Shown here one piece after another: positions 1 to 7,471 of a DNA stretch of 9,759 nucleotides. Under the pieces are notes generated by a model. The model worked only from the letters and a program-made list of their open reading frames with translations. It did no database searches and was not told where the DNA came from. Every line of letters starts with the position of its first letter. Positions within the stretch are counted from its first letter, which is position 1. A program made the translations under genes and the position numbers. This DNA is from Bacillota bacterium (lineage in GTDB: Bacteria; Bacillota; Clostridia; DSM-8532), in the NCBI GenBank assembly GCA_023446675.1, contig JAEXPO010000115.1:1-9759 (forward strand). The letters run 5' to 3'.

Positions 1-1254
1 GCGGAGCACTCCGATGCCTCCTATTATGAAATCATTGTTCCCTGGCAGACGCTGCAGGCAATTGAGACCTATGGAAGCCGTTTGAATTTCAAGCTTTCAG
101 GCGGGGAGGTAACCCTCAATCAGGGAAGCTTTGACTTAAGTGCCGTTAAGTCCCAGGCGCTTACCGGAGGCGGCAGGGAGCCCATGATCGTATTGAAGAT
201 TGAGCGAAGCAGTACGGTTAAAAACGCTCTTCCCACTTCCGTGTCTCAGGTTTCCAAGGCTTACAGGCTTACTGCCGTAGCCATGGGCTCTACCCTGACG
301 TATGCGGAAATCGGAAATGTCATTTATAACATACTCAAGAAATCGGACGCTACCGGACCCTTCCAGTACGGCATTCTGGATACGGCGCTTACAAAGGTCC
401 TTAAGGAGCTGGACAGCTACAGCTATCGAACCCACACGGAGCTGCAGGATCTTATCAAGAGTGTTATAAACGATGTGGAGACCCAAATGTCACGCTATTT
501 AAGGGATATGATTGACGGCGGCAGCGGCTACAAGCCTGCGGCTGCGGTAAGCAAATCCCAAACCTCCTTCCCAGGACGAATCGGGATTAAGCTGGAGTAC
601 ACCTACCAGGCTGGGAAGAGCGTACCCTATGTCAACTACGGATCTTCCTGGGCGGAGGCCTCGGGCAATAAGGCTTATGTGCTGCAGACAGCTCTGTTCC
701 GTGTTGAAAAGCCGGGTGAATACACTGTGGTTGTAACCGGCAATGTCAGCGTGGTTCCGGGAGACTCCTCCGAGTCCCTCATAACCACCCTGGGCCGCAA
801 ATACGATCTCACCAAGGTTTTCGGGACAGGCACCTTAAATACGGCCAATCCGGTAACAGGGCAGCAGGCCCTCACCCTCTACGCGGTTATTACCAGCCGT
901 GAAGAAGAGCTTACGGGAAAGACCCCTGCTCAGAAAGCAACCACCCTGGGCCTGGGGGACGTGGTGGGAGCCAGGCAGCTTTCGGGCTATATGGACAACC
1001 AAAGCTCCCTTTCCATGGCGGTTAAGCTTTATGGCGCCAAGGCAGGTATTGAGCCTAAGCTTATGAAGCCCTCCAAAACCATTTACATAACCAATAGCAG
1101 TGATATAGAAACCCGCCTGTTCAATTATGTCGTGGTGGGTCTGGACTTTAATTTTGACAGCATGGAAAAGAACCGCTACAACGCCACGGAAAGAACTACT
1201 GCCGGTAAGCTTCTGGACATGGTATCCAAGGTTTTGGAAAAGCTGGGCGAGTGA
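1..1254 (+). CDS. Surface protein with degenerate SLH-like C-terminus (5' end outside window)
   Basis: The reading frame is open from base 1, so the 5' end lies upstream; the internal TTG at 82 is not a credible start because the coding pattern continues before it. 417 residues are visible, ending at TGA. Seen: a beta-rich module at about residues 8-75, an amphipathic helical stretch at about 100-172, a second beta-rich stretch at about 194-255, then three weak SLH-like motifs at about 256-300, 308-353 and 356-417. The first of these has the SLH-type turn FGTGTLNTANPVTGQQA. No membrane segment or LPXTG motif is visible. The segments line up in order with the C-terminal third of the next gene, except that the helical stretch is extra. 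I infer an exported structural or adhesive protein of the cell envelope. The canonical TRAE residues of SLH domains are missing, so binding to a cell-wall polymer is uncertain. It is probably co-transcribed with the downstream gene. Confidence 0.75.
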   Translation, partial: AEHSDASYYEIIVPWQTLQAIETYGSRLNFKLSGGEVTLNQGSFDLSAVKSQALTGGGREPMIVLKIERSSTVKNALPTSVSQVSKAYRLTAVAMGSTLTYAEIGNVIYNILKKSDATGPFQYGILDTALTKVLKELDSYSYRTHTELQDLIKSVINDVETQMSRYLRDMIDGGSGYKPAAAVSKSQTSFPGRIGIKLEYTYQAGKSVPYVNYGSSWAEASGNKAYVLQTALFRVEKPGEYTVVVTGNVSVVPGDSSESLITTLGRKYDLTKVFGTGTLNTANPVTGQQALTLYAVITSREEELTGKTPAQKATTLGLGDVVGARQLSGYMDNQSSLSMAVKLYGAKAGIEPKLMKPSKTIYITNSSDIETRLFNYVVVGLDFNFDSMEKNRYNATERTTAGKLLDMVSKVLEKLGE

Positions 1255-1263
1255 TTAGGCTGT

Positions 1264-1269
1264 AAGGAG
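1264..1269 (+). promoter_or_regulatory. Ribosome binding site deciding the start of the FnIII protein
   Basis: AAGGAG lies in the 25-base gap after the upstream stop codon. It abuts GTG 1271 too closely for initiation there, which argues for TTG 1280 or ATG 1283. Confidence 0.6.
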
Positions 1270-1279
1270 AGTGAAAACC

Positions 1280-4200
1280 TTGATGATAAAAGGGAAAAGA
1301 ACAGCAAAAGGTTATTGGAGGCGAGGTGCCCTCATACTGGCGCTTGTCTTTCTATGGACCCATTTGGGACAGGTTATGCTTCAGGCTGTGCCCACACCCA
1401 TAAACGCACCCACCAACTATCAGGTAAAGGATATTGGCTATGATTCCGATTCCTATACCAATAACTGGTTTGTGGAGCTCGGCTGGACGCCGCCTTCTTT
1501 CCCAACCTATACCGAAGCCTATTACAGCCTGGAGTTGAACGAGATCCTTTACGGCAGCGGGCAAATCCGCCAGGGAGCGTTTAACCTGCCGGTCGCCGTC
1601 AGCGAGACAGGCTATAAGCTTACCGAATACTTTCCCGAGGGGCTGAAGCACGGAACCATCTACCAATCCACCCTTCGGGCCGTATACAGCCATTCCTCCA
1701 CCTCGGACGGAAATTATACGGTCACATCCTCCCGATCAAACCCAGTTAAATTTCTTACCGATTTGGACGTTTCCGCAGAGCTTATTGCCGGAACCAATCA
1801 AATTAAGATTAAGTGGGACGATGTCTGGGATACCACAGGCCGTATAAATTACCAGATTCTTATATCCGACGCCAAGGGCTTTACCAATCCCCCGGCCATT
1901 CCCTTAATTGTAGGCTCCAATTTGAGCAATCCCGACGTGCCGGTAACCATCAACCAGGCGGAACGAAAGCTTGAGTTTACGTATATGTATGCTCAGCCCG
2001 GACGGGAATACAACATAAAGGTTATTCCGCTGCCTGCCTCCAATGTGTCCAAGGTCCCCACCGATGAGATCGAAGTGGTGACCATTAAAACCGATATCCT
2101 TTTAAGCGCGGTGAAGGTAGGCTACACAAATGAGGGAGATACGGTATGGAAGCTCTCCTGGAATCCGGTTGTTATCGATACCTCTACCGCCAGCCGGGTG
2201 GAGTATGAGCTCTACCGCTATACCAATTCGGACCCCAACCCCCTTATGTACCGCCTCATACCGGGGCAGGACAGCTATGAGCTGGTTATCCCCAAGGGAG
2301 ATACCAATACCTACAGCTTTCGAATGGATGCCAAGGTTTATATGAACGACGGCTCCGTTATGAACTTCATATCCAATAATAAAGTCATTTTAAGGGAGCA
2401 AATACCCCAGCAGCCCGAGGCTCCCGAGATAACCGACAGCTTTCCGGAGGCCAGTCCCGCGCCTCTTTATTTCAGTGATCTTCTAACCTCATCGGAAGCT
2501 ACGGTTATGTGGCTTGCCCCCTATGACGGGGAAGGGTATCTGGATACCAATGTGAGCTATGACATTTATCTAACGGAGGATATTAACGAGGTCACCACTC
2601 CGGACAGCCTGAGCCGAATTGCGTCGGATCTTTATATCGGAAGCTCCGGCCAGATAAAAAACAAAAATACCGGCCTGGTTGAAGGCTTTAAGTACACTGT
2701 CGGAAACTTAAAATCCAACACCACCTACTATTTTGTTATTTACGCCAAGAAGCATTATCTGGTAAGAAGGGAATCGGACGGAGTTATGGTTTCCACAGCC
2801 TATTACTCCAAGCAGTCGGTGAAGGTGATTGTTACCAAGCCCGATGCCAGCGCGGATCGCCCGGTAGCCCCTCCAAGCCCGCCCTTTGCAGTCAAATCCC
2901 CTTCGGAGGATAATGTCACACTGACTGGGGCCACGCTGACCCTGAAAAAGCTGTGGTATGGCTTCTTCAATGAAACGAAAAAGGGCTGGGATGCGGTAGA
3001 CAAGGCGGATTACGAGGCAAACGCCCTTCTTACCAACGGCGATCCGGATAAAAAAGATTCCGTTTTGGTCAACTATGGCGCCGGCTGGAAGGTAATCCCT
3101 CATGTTATCAGCTATTCCAGCGCACTGACGGCAGTGAGAATCCACAAGCAGGATCCAACCATTCAGCAGATAAGCTACAATGATCTTGTCCTGTCTGAAA
3201 TGGATGCCTTTAAAATCCAGCAATCCGCCGTTAATGTTCCCAATATCGCAGATGATGCCTTGCCCAGTGAGCAGAATTTTGATATACCCATAACCGGCCT
3301 TGCCCAGAATACAGCCTATATTATCTGGGTCACCATACAAAATCAAAACGGAGATATATCGGATGCTTCGGATCCGGTTATAATAACAACCCCTGCCGAT
3401 GTTTCCCAATGGCCGGTTATACCTACCGTACCGGAGGATGTCAAGGGCATTGCTGCCGATAATTTCATCGATCTTTTCTGGACTTACAAAAGCGGCATGA
3501 ATTACGAGATAAAGGCTGGCACCTCGGACAGCTTAAGCGGCGCTTCCATCACCGCAACAGTTACCTATGCCGAGCTCATGAGCCAGACCTATTACCGGCT
3601 CGCCGGACTTTCACCCAATACCCTGTATTATATCTGGGTACGGGCCGTGAGTACGGGCTCCGCCGGGGGTACTCTGTACTCCGACTACAGCAATCCGCTT
3701 CTTATAAAAACAGAAGCCTTCAGGCCTCCTTCCGTACCCACCGGCTTTGGTATTAAAGGCGGAACCGAAGGGATTACTCAAAATTCCGTCGCCTACGAAT
3801 GGGAAACTCTGACAGGCTTGAAATATTGGCTTGAATTTTCCGACAACGCTAACTTTACCGATTCAAAATGGATTGAGGTGGCAGGGAATAATTATACTGT
3901 GACGGGACTCATTTCCAATCGCCGCTATTATGCCCGGCTTTATGCGGAGGACCTTGCAACAGGCCTTCGCTCAGAGTCCACCCGAACCATTATGATCATT
4001 ACAAATAAGAGCAAGGACGATTATGATTCCAGCTACGATCTGGACGATGCCCTCACAGGAGACGGCCTCATTATAGGGTCAAAGGTGGAAAACGGCGTGT
4101 GGATCATCACCTCTGTGGATGCCAATTCCCATCTGCTGGCTGAAAAGATCCGTTCGGTTTCGGGTCCGGTTATGAAGCTGGATCTTACCAATCCTCCCAG

Positions 4201-5194
4201 CTCAACGGTGCACACCGTAAGGCTGGATTTGGGAGCCCAGGTTATTGATGCCCTGTCGGCAATGAAAAAGGAGCTGTACATCCAGCTGCCGTTTATGAAT
4301 ATCCTGTTAAAACCGGGAACCCTTGAGACGGACACCTACTTTATTTTAAGGGGACAAAACGCCAATTTTACCGTCAGGCTGGAAACCGTTTCGCCTGCAA
4401 GTCAGTTCAAGGCGGCCTCGGAAATGCAGCTGAAAAGCCCTATTGCACAGGTAAAGGTGCAGACGGCTTCAGGCGGAGGTTCTTTGGGAAGCTTTATTAA
4501 GCCCCTTCAGGTGGAAATGCCGGTAAACGGTATCTCCAGCTATGGTGCCGGTCAAGTTAAAAATTATGCCTCTCAAGCCTCGGGAGGAGCCTGGTCGGCT
4601 ATACCGTCCTGGATTGATTATAAAGCGGGAAATGTGGTGGGCTCCCTTTCCTTCCCGGGAGCTGTGGCTGCAGCAGCCTGGGGTGTGACGGTACCGGTTA
4701 CAGTTCCTTCCTATGTGGCTGACAGCCTGGAGGCCATTCAGTCGGTTTATTCCCTGAAGAGCCTCTCCGCCGGAACCTTTAACGCCAATGCAAACATAAC
4801 GGACGCGGCGGCGGCCAAGCTCCTTCTTGATGTTATGAACCAGGCCTATACTGCTTCGGATGTTGTTGAAAAGGCGGCAAGGAGCGGTCTTGTTCAAAAT
4901 TCGTCGGAAATAGCGAATAGTAATCTTCGCAAGGACAAAGCTATTGATATGCTTGCTTCCCTGTACCGGCTCAAAACCCATGAAAGTATTACACCCTCCC
5001 GGCCGAATGTTTGGTATCAGTTTAAGGATTTGTCAAACGTCAATGCAAAATACCTGAATGCGTTCAAATTTGCATTGGAAAACGGTATTGTACAGGGCAA
5101 CGGTTCCGGCTATTCGCAGCCCGAAAAAATCTTGACTTACGGTGAATTTTTGTCACTTTTGGAAAGAGTTCTCCGTTTGTGCGGCGAATTGTAG
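1280..5194 (+). CDS. Secreted multi-domain fibronectin type III protein with degenerate SLH motifs
   Basis: A signal peptide is visible: basic residues 4-15, a hydrophobic core at about 16-34 and a likely cleavage near residue 36 (MLQA/VP). Then come about seven fibronectin III-like domains, roughly 41-160, 161-272, 273-376, 379-522, 530-707, 715-814 and 815-911. The last ones are the clearest, with GLSPNTLYYIWVRA and proline-rich linkers. The fifth is about 80 residues too long and holds an insertion. An acidic linker (about 912-930) leads to a beta-rich module (930-1083), a second beta stretch and three SLH-like motifs (about 1143-1187, 1190-1237, 1246-1301). The first (AGTFNANANITDAAAAKLLL) and third (FALENGIVQGNGSGYSQPEK) are the best. 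The likely role is extracellular adhesion or envelope scaffolding. The start is uncertain: AAGGAG at 1264-1269 is only one base from GTG 1271, ten from TTG 1280 and thirteen from ATG 1283. I prefer TTG 1280; numbering follows it. Confidence 0.85.
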   Translation: MMIKGKRTAKGYWRRGALILALVFLWTHLGQVMLQAVPTPINAPTNYQVKDIGYDSDSYTNNWFVELGWTPPSFPTYTEAYYSLELNEILYGSGQIRQGAFNLPVAVSETGYKLTEYFPEGLKHGTIYQSTLRAVYSHSSTSDGNYTVTSSRSNPVKFLTDLDVSAELIAGTNQIKIKWDDVWDTTGRINYQILISDAKGFTNPPAIPLIVGSNLSNPDVPVTINQAERKLEFTYMYAQPGREYNIKVIPLPASNVSKVPTDEIEVVTIKTDILLSAVKVGYTNEGDTVWKLSWNPVVIDTSTASRVEYELYRYTNSDPNPLMYRLIPGQDSYELVIPKGDTNTYSFRMDAKVYMNDGSVMNFISNNKVILREQIPQQPEAPEITDSFPEASPAPLYFSDLLTSSEATVMWLAPYDGEGYLDTNVSYDIYLTEDINEVTTPDSLSRIASDLYIGSSGQIKNKNTGLVEGFKYTVGNLKSNTTYYFVIYAKKHYLVRRESDGVMVSTAYYSKQSVKVIVTKPDASADRPVAPPSPPFAVKSPSEDNVTLTGATLTLKKLWYGFFNETKKGWDAVDKADYEANALLTNGDPDKKDSVLVNYGAGWKVIPHVISYSSALTAVRIHKQDPTIQQISYNDLVLSEMDAFKIQQSAVNVPNIADDALPSEQNFDIPITGLAQNTAYIIWVTIQNQNGDISDASDPVIITTPADVSQWPVIPTVPEDVKGIAADNFIDLFWTYKSGMNYEIKAGTSDSLSGASITATVTYAELMSQTYYRLAGLSPNTLYYIWVRAVSTGSAGGTLYSDYSNPLLIKTEAFRPPSVPTGFGIKGGTEGITQNSVAYEWETLTGLKYWLEFSDNANFTDSKWIEVAGNNYTVTGLISNRRYYARLYAEDLATGLRSESTRTIMIITNKSKDDYDSSYDLDDALTGDGLIIGSKVENGVWIITSVDANSHLLAEKIRSVSGPVMKLDLTNPPSSTVHTVRLDLGAQVIDALSAMKKELYIQLPFMNILLKPGTLETDTYFILRGQNANFTVRLETVSPASQFKAASEMQLKSPIAQVKVQTASGGGSLGSFIKPLQVEMPVNGISSYGAGQVKNYASQASGGAWSAIPSWIDYKAGNVVGSLSFPGAVAAAAWGVTVPVTVPSYVADSLEAIQSVYSLKSLSAGTFNANANITDAAAAKLLLDVMNQAYTASDVVEKAARSGLVQNSSEIANSNLRKDKAIDMLASLYRLKTHESITPSRPNVWYQFKDLSNVNAKYLNAFKFALENGIVQGNGSGYSQPEKILTYGEFLSLLERVLRLCGEL

Positions 5195-5255
5195 CAAATG
5201 TTCCAATGATTCATTTTCCACGGTTTAAACCCTATCGATGAGACATAATAAAGTT

Positions 5256-5275
5256 GTCATTCCTTTTTGAATGAC
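5256..5275 (+). repeat. Inverted repeat (hairpin A) upstream of murA
   Basis: GTCATTC (5256-5262) and GAATGAC (5269-5275) form a perfect 7-bp stem with a CTTTTT loop, extendable by a G-U and a T-A pair. No T-run follows on either strand, so it is not a classical intrinsic terminator. It could belong to the 3' end of the surface operon or to the murA leader. Confidence 0.5.
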
Positions 5276-5289
5276 GAAGCAAAAGCTTC
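5276..5289 (+). repeat. Inverted repeat (hairpin B) upstream of murA
   Basis: GAAGC (5276-5280), an AAAA loop and GCTTC (5285-5289) form a perfect 5-bp stem directly abutting hairpin A. Its loop is complementary to the T-rich loop of hairpin A. The stem is short enough that chance cannot be excluded. Confidence 0.35.
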
Positions 5290-5324
5290 AATCAGCAAGC
5301 CTTAAATTGCGTACATAGGCACTG

Positions 5325-5351
5325 GAATCCCTTGGGTAACCCAAGGGATTC
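5325..5351 (+). promoter_or_regulatory. Perfect 12-bp inverted repeat 33 bases before murA
   Basis: GAATCCCTTGGG (5325-5336) and CCCAAGGGATTC (5340-5351) are exact reverse complements around a 3-base TAA centre. The sequence after it (TCTCGCGCCAAATAAAG) has no T-tract, and the reverse strand has none either, so a simple Rho-independent terminator is unlikely. It may be a protein-binding operator or a stable RNA hairpin in the murA leader. It does not cover the murA ribosome binding site at 5371-5378. Confidence 0.6.
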
Positions 5352-5384
5352 TCGCGCCAAATAAAGAAGTAAAGGGTGTTTGCT

Positions 5385-6647
5385 ATGGAAGCTTTCGTTA
5401 TCAGAGGCGGTAAAGCCTTAAAAGGTACTGCACAGGTCAGCAGCTCAAAAAATGCCATTCTACCCATTCTCTCTGCTTGTCTTTTAACTACCGAAAATTG
5501 CCTTATTAAACGAATACCGGGTTTGGATGATGTAATTGGAATGTGTGAGCTGATAAACAATTTAGGCGCCGACATTCACGTAAATGGGAAAATCAGGGAA
5601 ATAAATGTCTGTGCAGAGGAGATCACTGAAAGCACGGCGCCCTATGAAATTGTCAGCAAGCTGCGTGCTTCCTTTTTAGTTATGGGATCCCTTCTGGCCA
5701 GAACCGGTATGGCCAGGGTTGCCATGCCCGGAGGCTGTCCCATTGGCAGCAGGCCTGTGGATTTGCATTTAAAAGGCTTTGAAGCCATGGGCGCTCATAT
5801 TGAAAACGGACATGGCTATATTGAGGCACGCTGCCCGGACGGCCGCCTTCATGGAGCCCGGATTTATCTTGATTTTCCAAGCGTCGGGGCCACGGAAAAT
5901 CTTCTTATAGGCGCAGTTCTCGCCGAGGGCCAAACCATTATTGAAAACGCGGCCTCAGAACCGGAGATAAATGATTTAGCGGCTTTTCTCATAAAAATGG
6001 GCGCCCGGGTAACCGGTGCGGGAACGGATACCATTATTGTTCAGGGTGTGGAAAAATTAAACGGCACCGACCATTCCATTATGCCGGATCGCATTGAAGC
6101 AGGAACCCTCATGACGGCAGCAGCCATTACCAGGGGGGATGTAACCTTGGAAAATGTTGTACCCGAGCATTTGAGGCCTGTTATAGCAAAGCTTCGGGAA
6201 TCGGGCTTTGAAGTAATTGAAAATGAAACCTCAGTGAGAGTAAGGGGAGACGGAAGGCCCAGTCCCCTGGACATTAAAACCCATCCTTTCCCCGGTTTTC
6301 CTACGGATATGCAGGCCCAGTTTTCCGCGCTTTTGGCCTTTGCCTCCGGAACAAGCATGATCGTGGAAACCATTTTTGAAAACCGGTATATGCATGTCAA
6401 CGAGCTTAAGCGCATGGGGGCGCTTATTCGCCTTGACGGACGCAGTGCGATAATTGAAGGACAGGAGCATTTGCTGGGAGCCCAAACCCGGGCAACCGAT
6501 CTAAGGGCCGGTGCGGCCCTCATTCTGGCAGGCCTGGGTGCCAACGGTATCACTGAGGTATTGGATATACATCATATTGACAGAGGCTATGAATTTATTG
6601 AAAATAAGTTACAGAGGCTGGGAGCGGATATCCGGAGGGTTGATTAA
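5385..6647 (+). CDS. murA: UDP-N-acetylglucosamine 1-carboxyvinyltransferase (MurA)
   Basis: Cytoplasmic enzyme of the first committed step of peptidoglycan synthesis: it transfers enolpyruvate from phosphoenolpyruvate to UDP-GlcNAc. At 420 residues it has the usual full length. Visible family residues: Lys22 in SSKNAILP, the loop Cys118 in PGGCPIGSRPVDLH (equivalent to E. coli Cys115, the fosfomycin target), Asp308 in FPTDMQAQF (equivalent to Asp305), Arg374 in DLRAG and Arg400 in HIDRGYE (equivalent to Arg397). All catalytic residues are present, so the enzyme should be active and, at the target level, fosfomycin-sensitive. ATG 5385 is chosen over the in-frame GTG 5376 because AAAGGGTG at 5371-5378 overlaps that GTG and is well spaced for ATG 5385. 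Many Firmicutes have two MurA paralogues; which one this is cannot be told from the window. The 190-base gap upstream suggests its own promoter, but I see no strong one. Confidence 0.97.
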   Translation: MEAFVIRGGKALKGTAQVSSSKNAILPILSACLLTTENCLIKRIPGLDDVIGMCELINNLGADIHVNGKIREINVCAEEITESTAPYEIVSKLRASFLVMGSLLARTGMARVAMPGGCPIGSRPVDLHLKGFEAMGAHIENGHGYIEARCPDGRLHGARIYLDFPSVGATENLLIGAVLAEGQTIIENAASEPEINDLAAFLIKMGARVTGAGTDTIIVQGVEKLNGTDHSIMPDRIEAGTLMTAAAITRGDVTLENVVPEHLRPVIAKLRESGFEVIENETSVRVRGDGRPSPLDIKTHPFPGFPTDMQAQFSALLAFASGTSMIVETIFENRYMHVNELKRMGALIRLDGRSAIIEGQEHLLGAQTRATDLRAGAALILAGLGANGITEVLDIHHIDRGYEFIENKLQRLGADIRRVD

Positions 6648-6656
6648 TCCTCCGGA
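6631..6656 (+). repeat. Hairpin enclosing the murA stop codon
   Basis: TCCGGAGG (6631-6638) and CCTCCGGA (6649-6656) form a perfect 8-bp stem. The 10-base loop contains the murA TAA (6645-6647). There is no T-tract. The left arm is coding (end of MurA), so part of the symmetry could be fortuitous. Confidence 0.5.
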
Positions 6657-6686
6657 CTGTCCGGCAGATTCCCCGTGGCCGGACAG
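6657..6686 (+). repeat. GC-rich hairpin between murA and yfbR
   Basis: CTGTCCGGC (6657-6665) and GCCGGACAG (6678-6686) form a perfect 9-bp stem with a 12-base loop. It starts at the base after the previous hairpin and ends three bases before the yfbR ribosome binding site (GGAGG, 6690-6694). With no T-run behind it, it is more likely an RNA-stability or translation-control element than a terminator. Confidence 0.55.
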
Positions 6687-6701
6687 AGTGGAGGAAACAG
6701 T

Positions 6702-7301
6702 ATGAATCAAAAAGATAAAGGCGGTCAATATAATTTTTTCGCTTTTCTTTCCCGCATGAAGCACATTTACCGATGGAGCCTCATGCGGAATGTCAATCCG
6801 GAAAACATTCAGGAGCACAGCCTGCAGGCAGCCATGATTGCCCACGGGCTGGCTGTTATAAAAAACACGTATTTTGGCGGAACGGTAAATCCCGAGGCAG
6901 TGGCCCTGAAAGCGGTTTATCATGACAGCAACGAAACGCTGACCGGGGATTTGCCCACGCCCATAAAATATTTCAACCCGGAAATTGAAAAAGCTTATCA
7001 TGAGCTTGAAAGCCTATCTCGGAAAAAGCTGTTAACCATGCTCCCGGAGGAAATTGCCAGGGCTTTTGAACCGGTCCTTTTTTTTGATGACCAATCGGAG
7101 GAAGGAAAGCTTGTCAAGGCGGCGGATCGCCTGTGCGCCTATATCAAATGCGTTGAGGAAACCAAGGCGGGAAACGGTGAGTTCCGCAAGGCCGAGCAGG
7201 CTGTGTTTGAAAAGATTAAGGCTCTGAATCTTCCGGAGGTGGACTTTTTTATGGAACATTTCATCGAAAGCTTCCGGCTGACCCTCGATGAGCTTAATTA
7301 A
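6702..7301 (+). CDS. yfbR: YfbR-type HD-domain 5'-deoxynucleotidase
   Basis: Predicted cytoplasmic metal-dependent phosphatase that removes the 5' phosphate from deoxyribonucleoside monophosphates, as known for E. coli YfbR. The 199-residue product matches that family over its whole length: FFAFLSRMKHIYRWSLMRNV at the N-terminus, His39 in QEHSLQAAMIAH, His74-Asp75 in the HD signature VYHDSNETLTGDLPTPIKY, and Asp142 in KAADRLCAYIKC. These give the H...HD...D metal ligands. The Arg24-Trp25 pair corresponds to the substrate-selecting pair of E. coli YfbR. ATG 6702 is chosen because GGAGG at 6690-6694 is seven bases upstream and the family match begins just after it; the longer reading frame from TTG 6675 lacks such a site. 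The gene follows murA by 54 bases with two hairpins between, so it may be co-transcribed. The likely role is control of dNMP pools. Confidence 0.95.
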   Translation: MNQKDKGGQYNFFAFLSRMKHIYRWSLMRNVNPENIQEHSLQAAMIAHGLAVIKNTYFGGTVNPEAVALKAVYHDSNETLTGDLPTPIKYFNPEIEKAYHELESLSRKKLLTMLPEEIARAFEPVLFFDDQSEEGKLVKAADRLCAYIKCVEETKAGNGEFRKAEQAVFEKIKALNLPEVDFFMEHFIESFRLTLDELN

Positions 7302-7350
7302 TTTCAGCACCCCAAATTTTCATATTTAAAATGAATGAATTTTAAAGTGC

Positions 7351-7379
7351 TTGCTACATGTGATATGCATTGCTATAAT
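7351..7379 (+). promoter_or_regulatory. Vegetative (sigma-A-type) promoter of the ACT/DUF711 operon
   Basis: A -35 box TTGCTA (7351-7356), a 17-base spacer and a perfect -10 box TATAAT (7374-7379) preceded by TG-C, an extended -10. Transcription would start near 7386, giving a leader of about 85 bases before ATG 7472. This is the strongest promoter I can see in the window. Confidence 0.8.
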
Positions 7380-7400
7380 GAATTTTAAGGCATTTTTTCG

Positions 7401-7433
7401 GGTATAAAGATTCCGTAAAGAATGGCCTATACC
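7401..7433 (+). other. Nested inverted repeats in the 5' leader of the ACT-domain gene
   Basis: GGTATA (7401-7406) pairs with TATACC (7428-7433), and inside it ATTC (7410-7413) pairs with GAAT (7420-7423). ACCG (7431-7434) can instead pair with CGGT (7439-7442), which would compete with the outer stem. The stems are short and no known riboswitch class is recognised. Confidence 0.3.
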
Positions 7434-7471
7434 GGTTTCGGTGATGATATACTTGGGAAGGAATGAAAAAG

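Noticed and set aside
2708..3409. 233-codon open frame on the - strand
   Set aside because: It lies wholly inside the FnIII protein gene, has no ribosome binding site of note and its translation resembles no family. It is a shadow of the codon pattern on the + strand.
5244..5249. CATAAT as a -10 box for murA
   Set aside because: No acceptable -35 box lies 16-18 bases upstream (the sequence there is near CGGTTT), and there is no extended TG. Too weak to call.
6041..6553. 170-codon open frame on the - strand
   Set aside because: It is antisense to the conserved C-terminal half of MurA, and its composition (Ser, Pro, Arg, Met rich) is that of a reverse-complement shadow.
7306..7351. Imperfect inverted repeat after yfbR (AGCAC/GTGCT with AT-rich inner pairs), as a terminator
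   Set aside because: The stem is interrupted by an internal loop and a bulge and has no T-tract. Its right arm ends in the -35 box of the next promoter, so termination is not supported.
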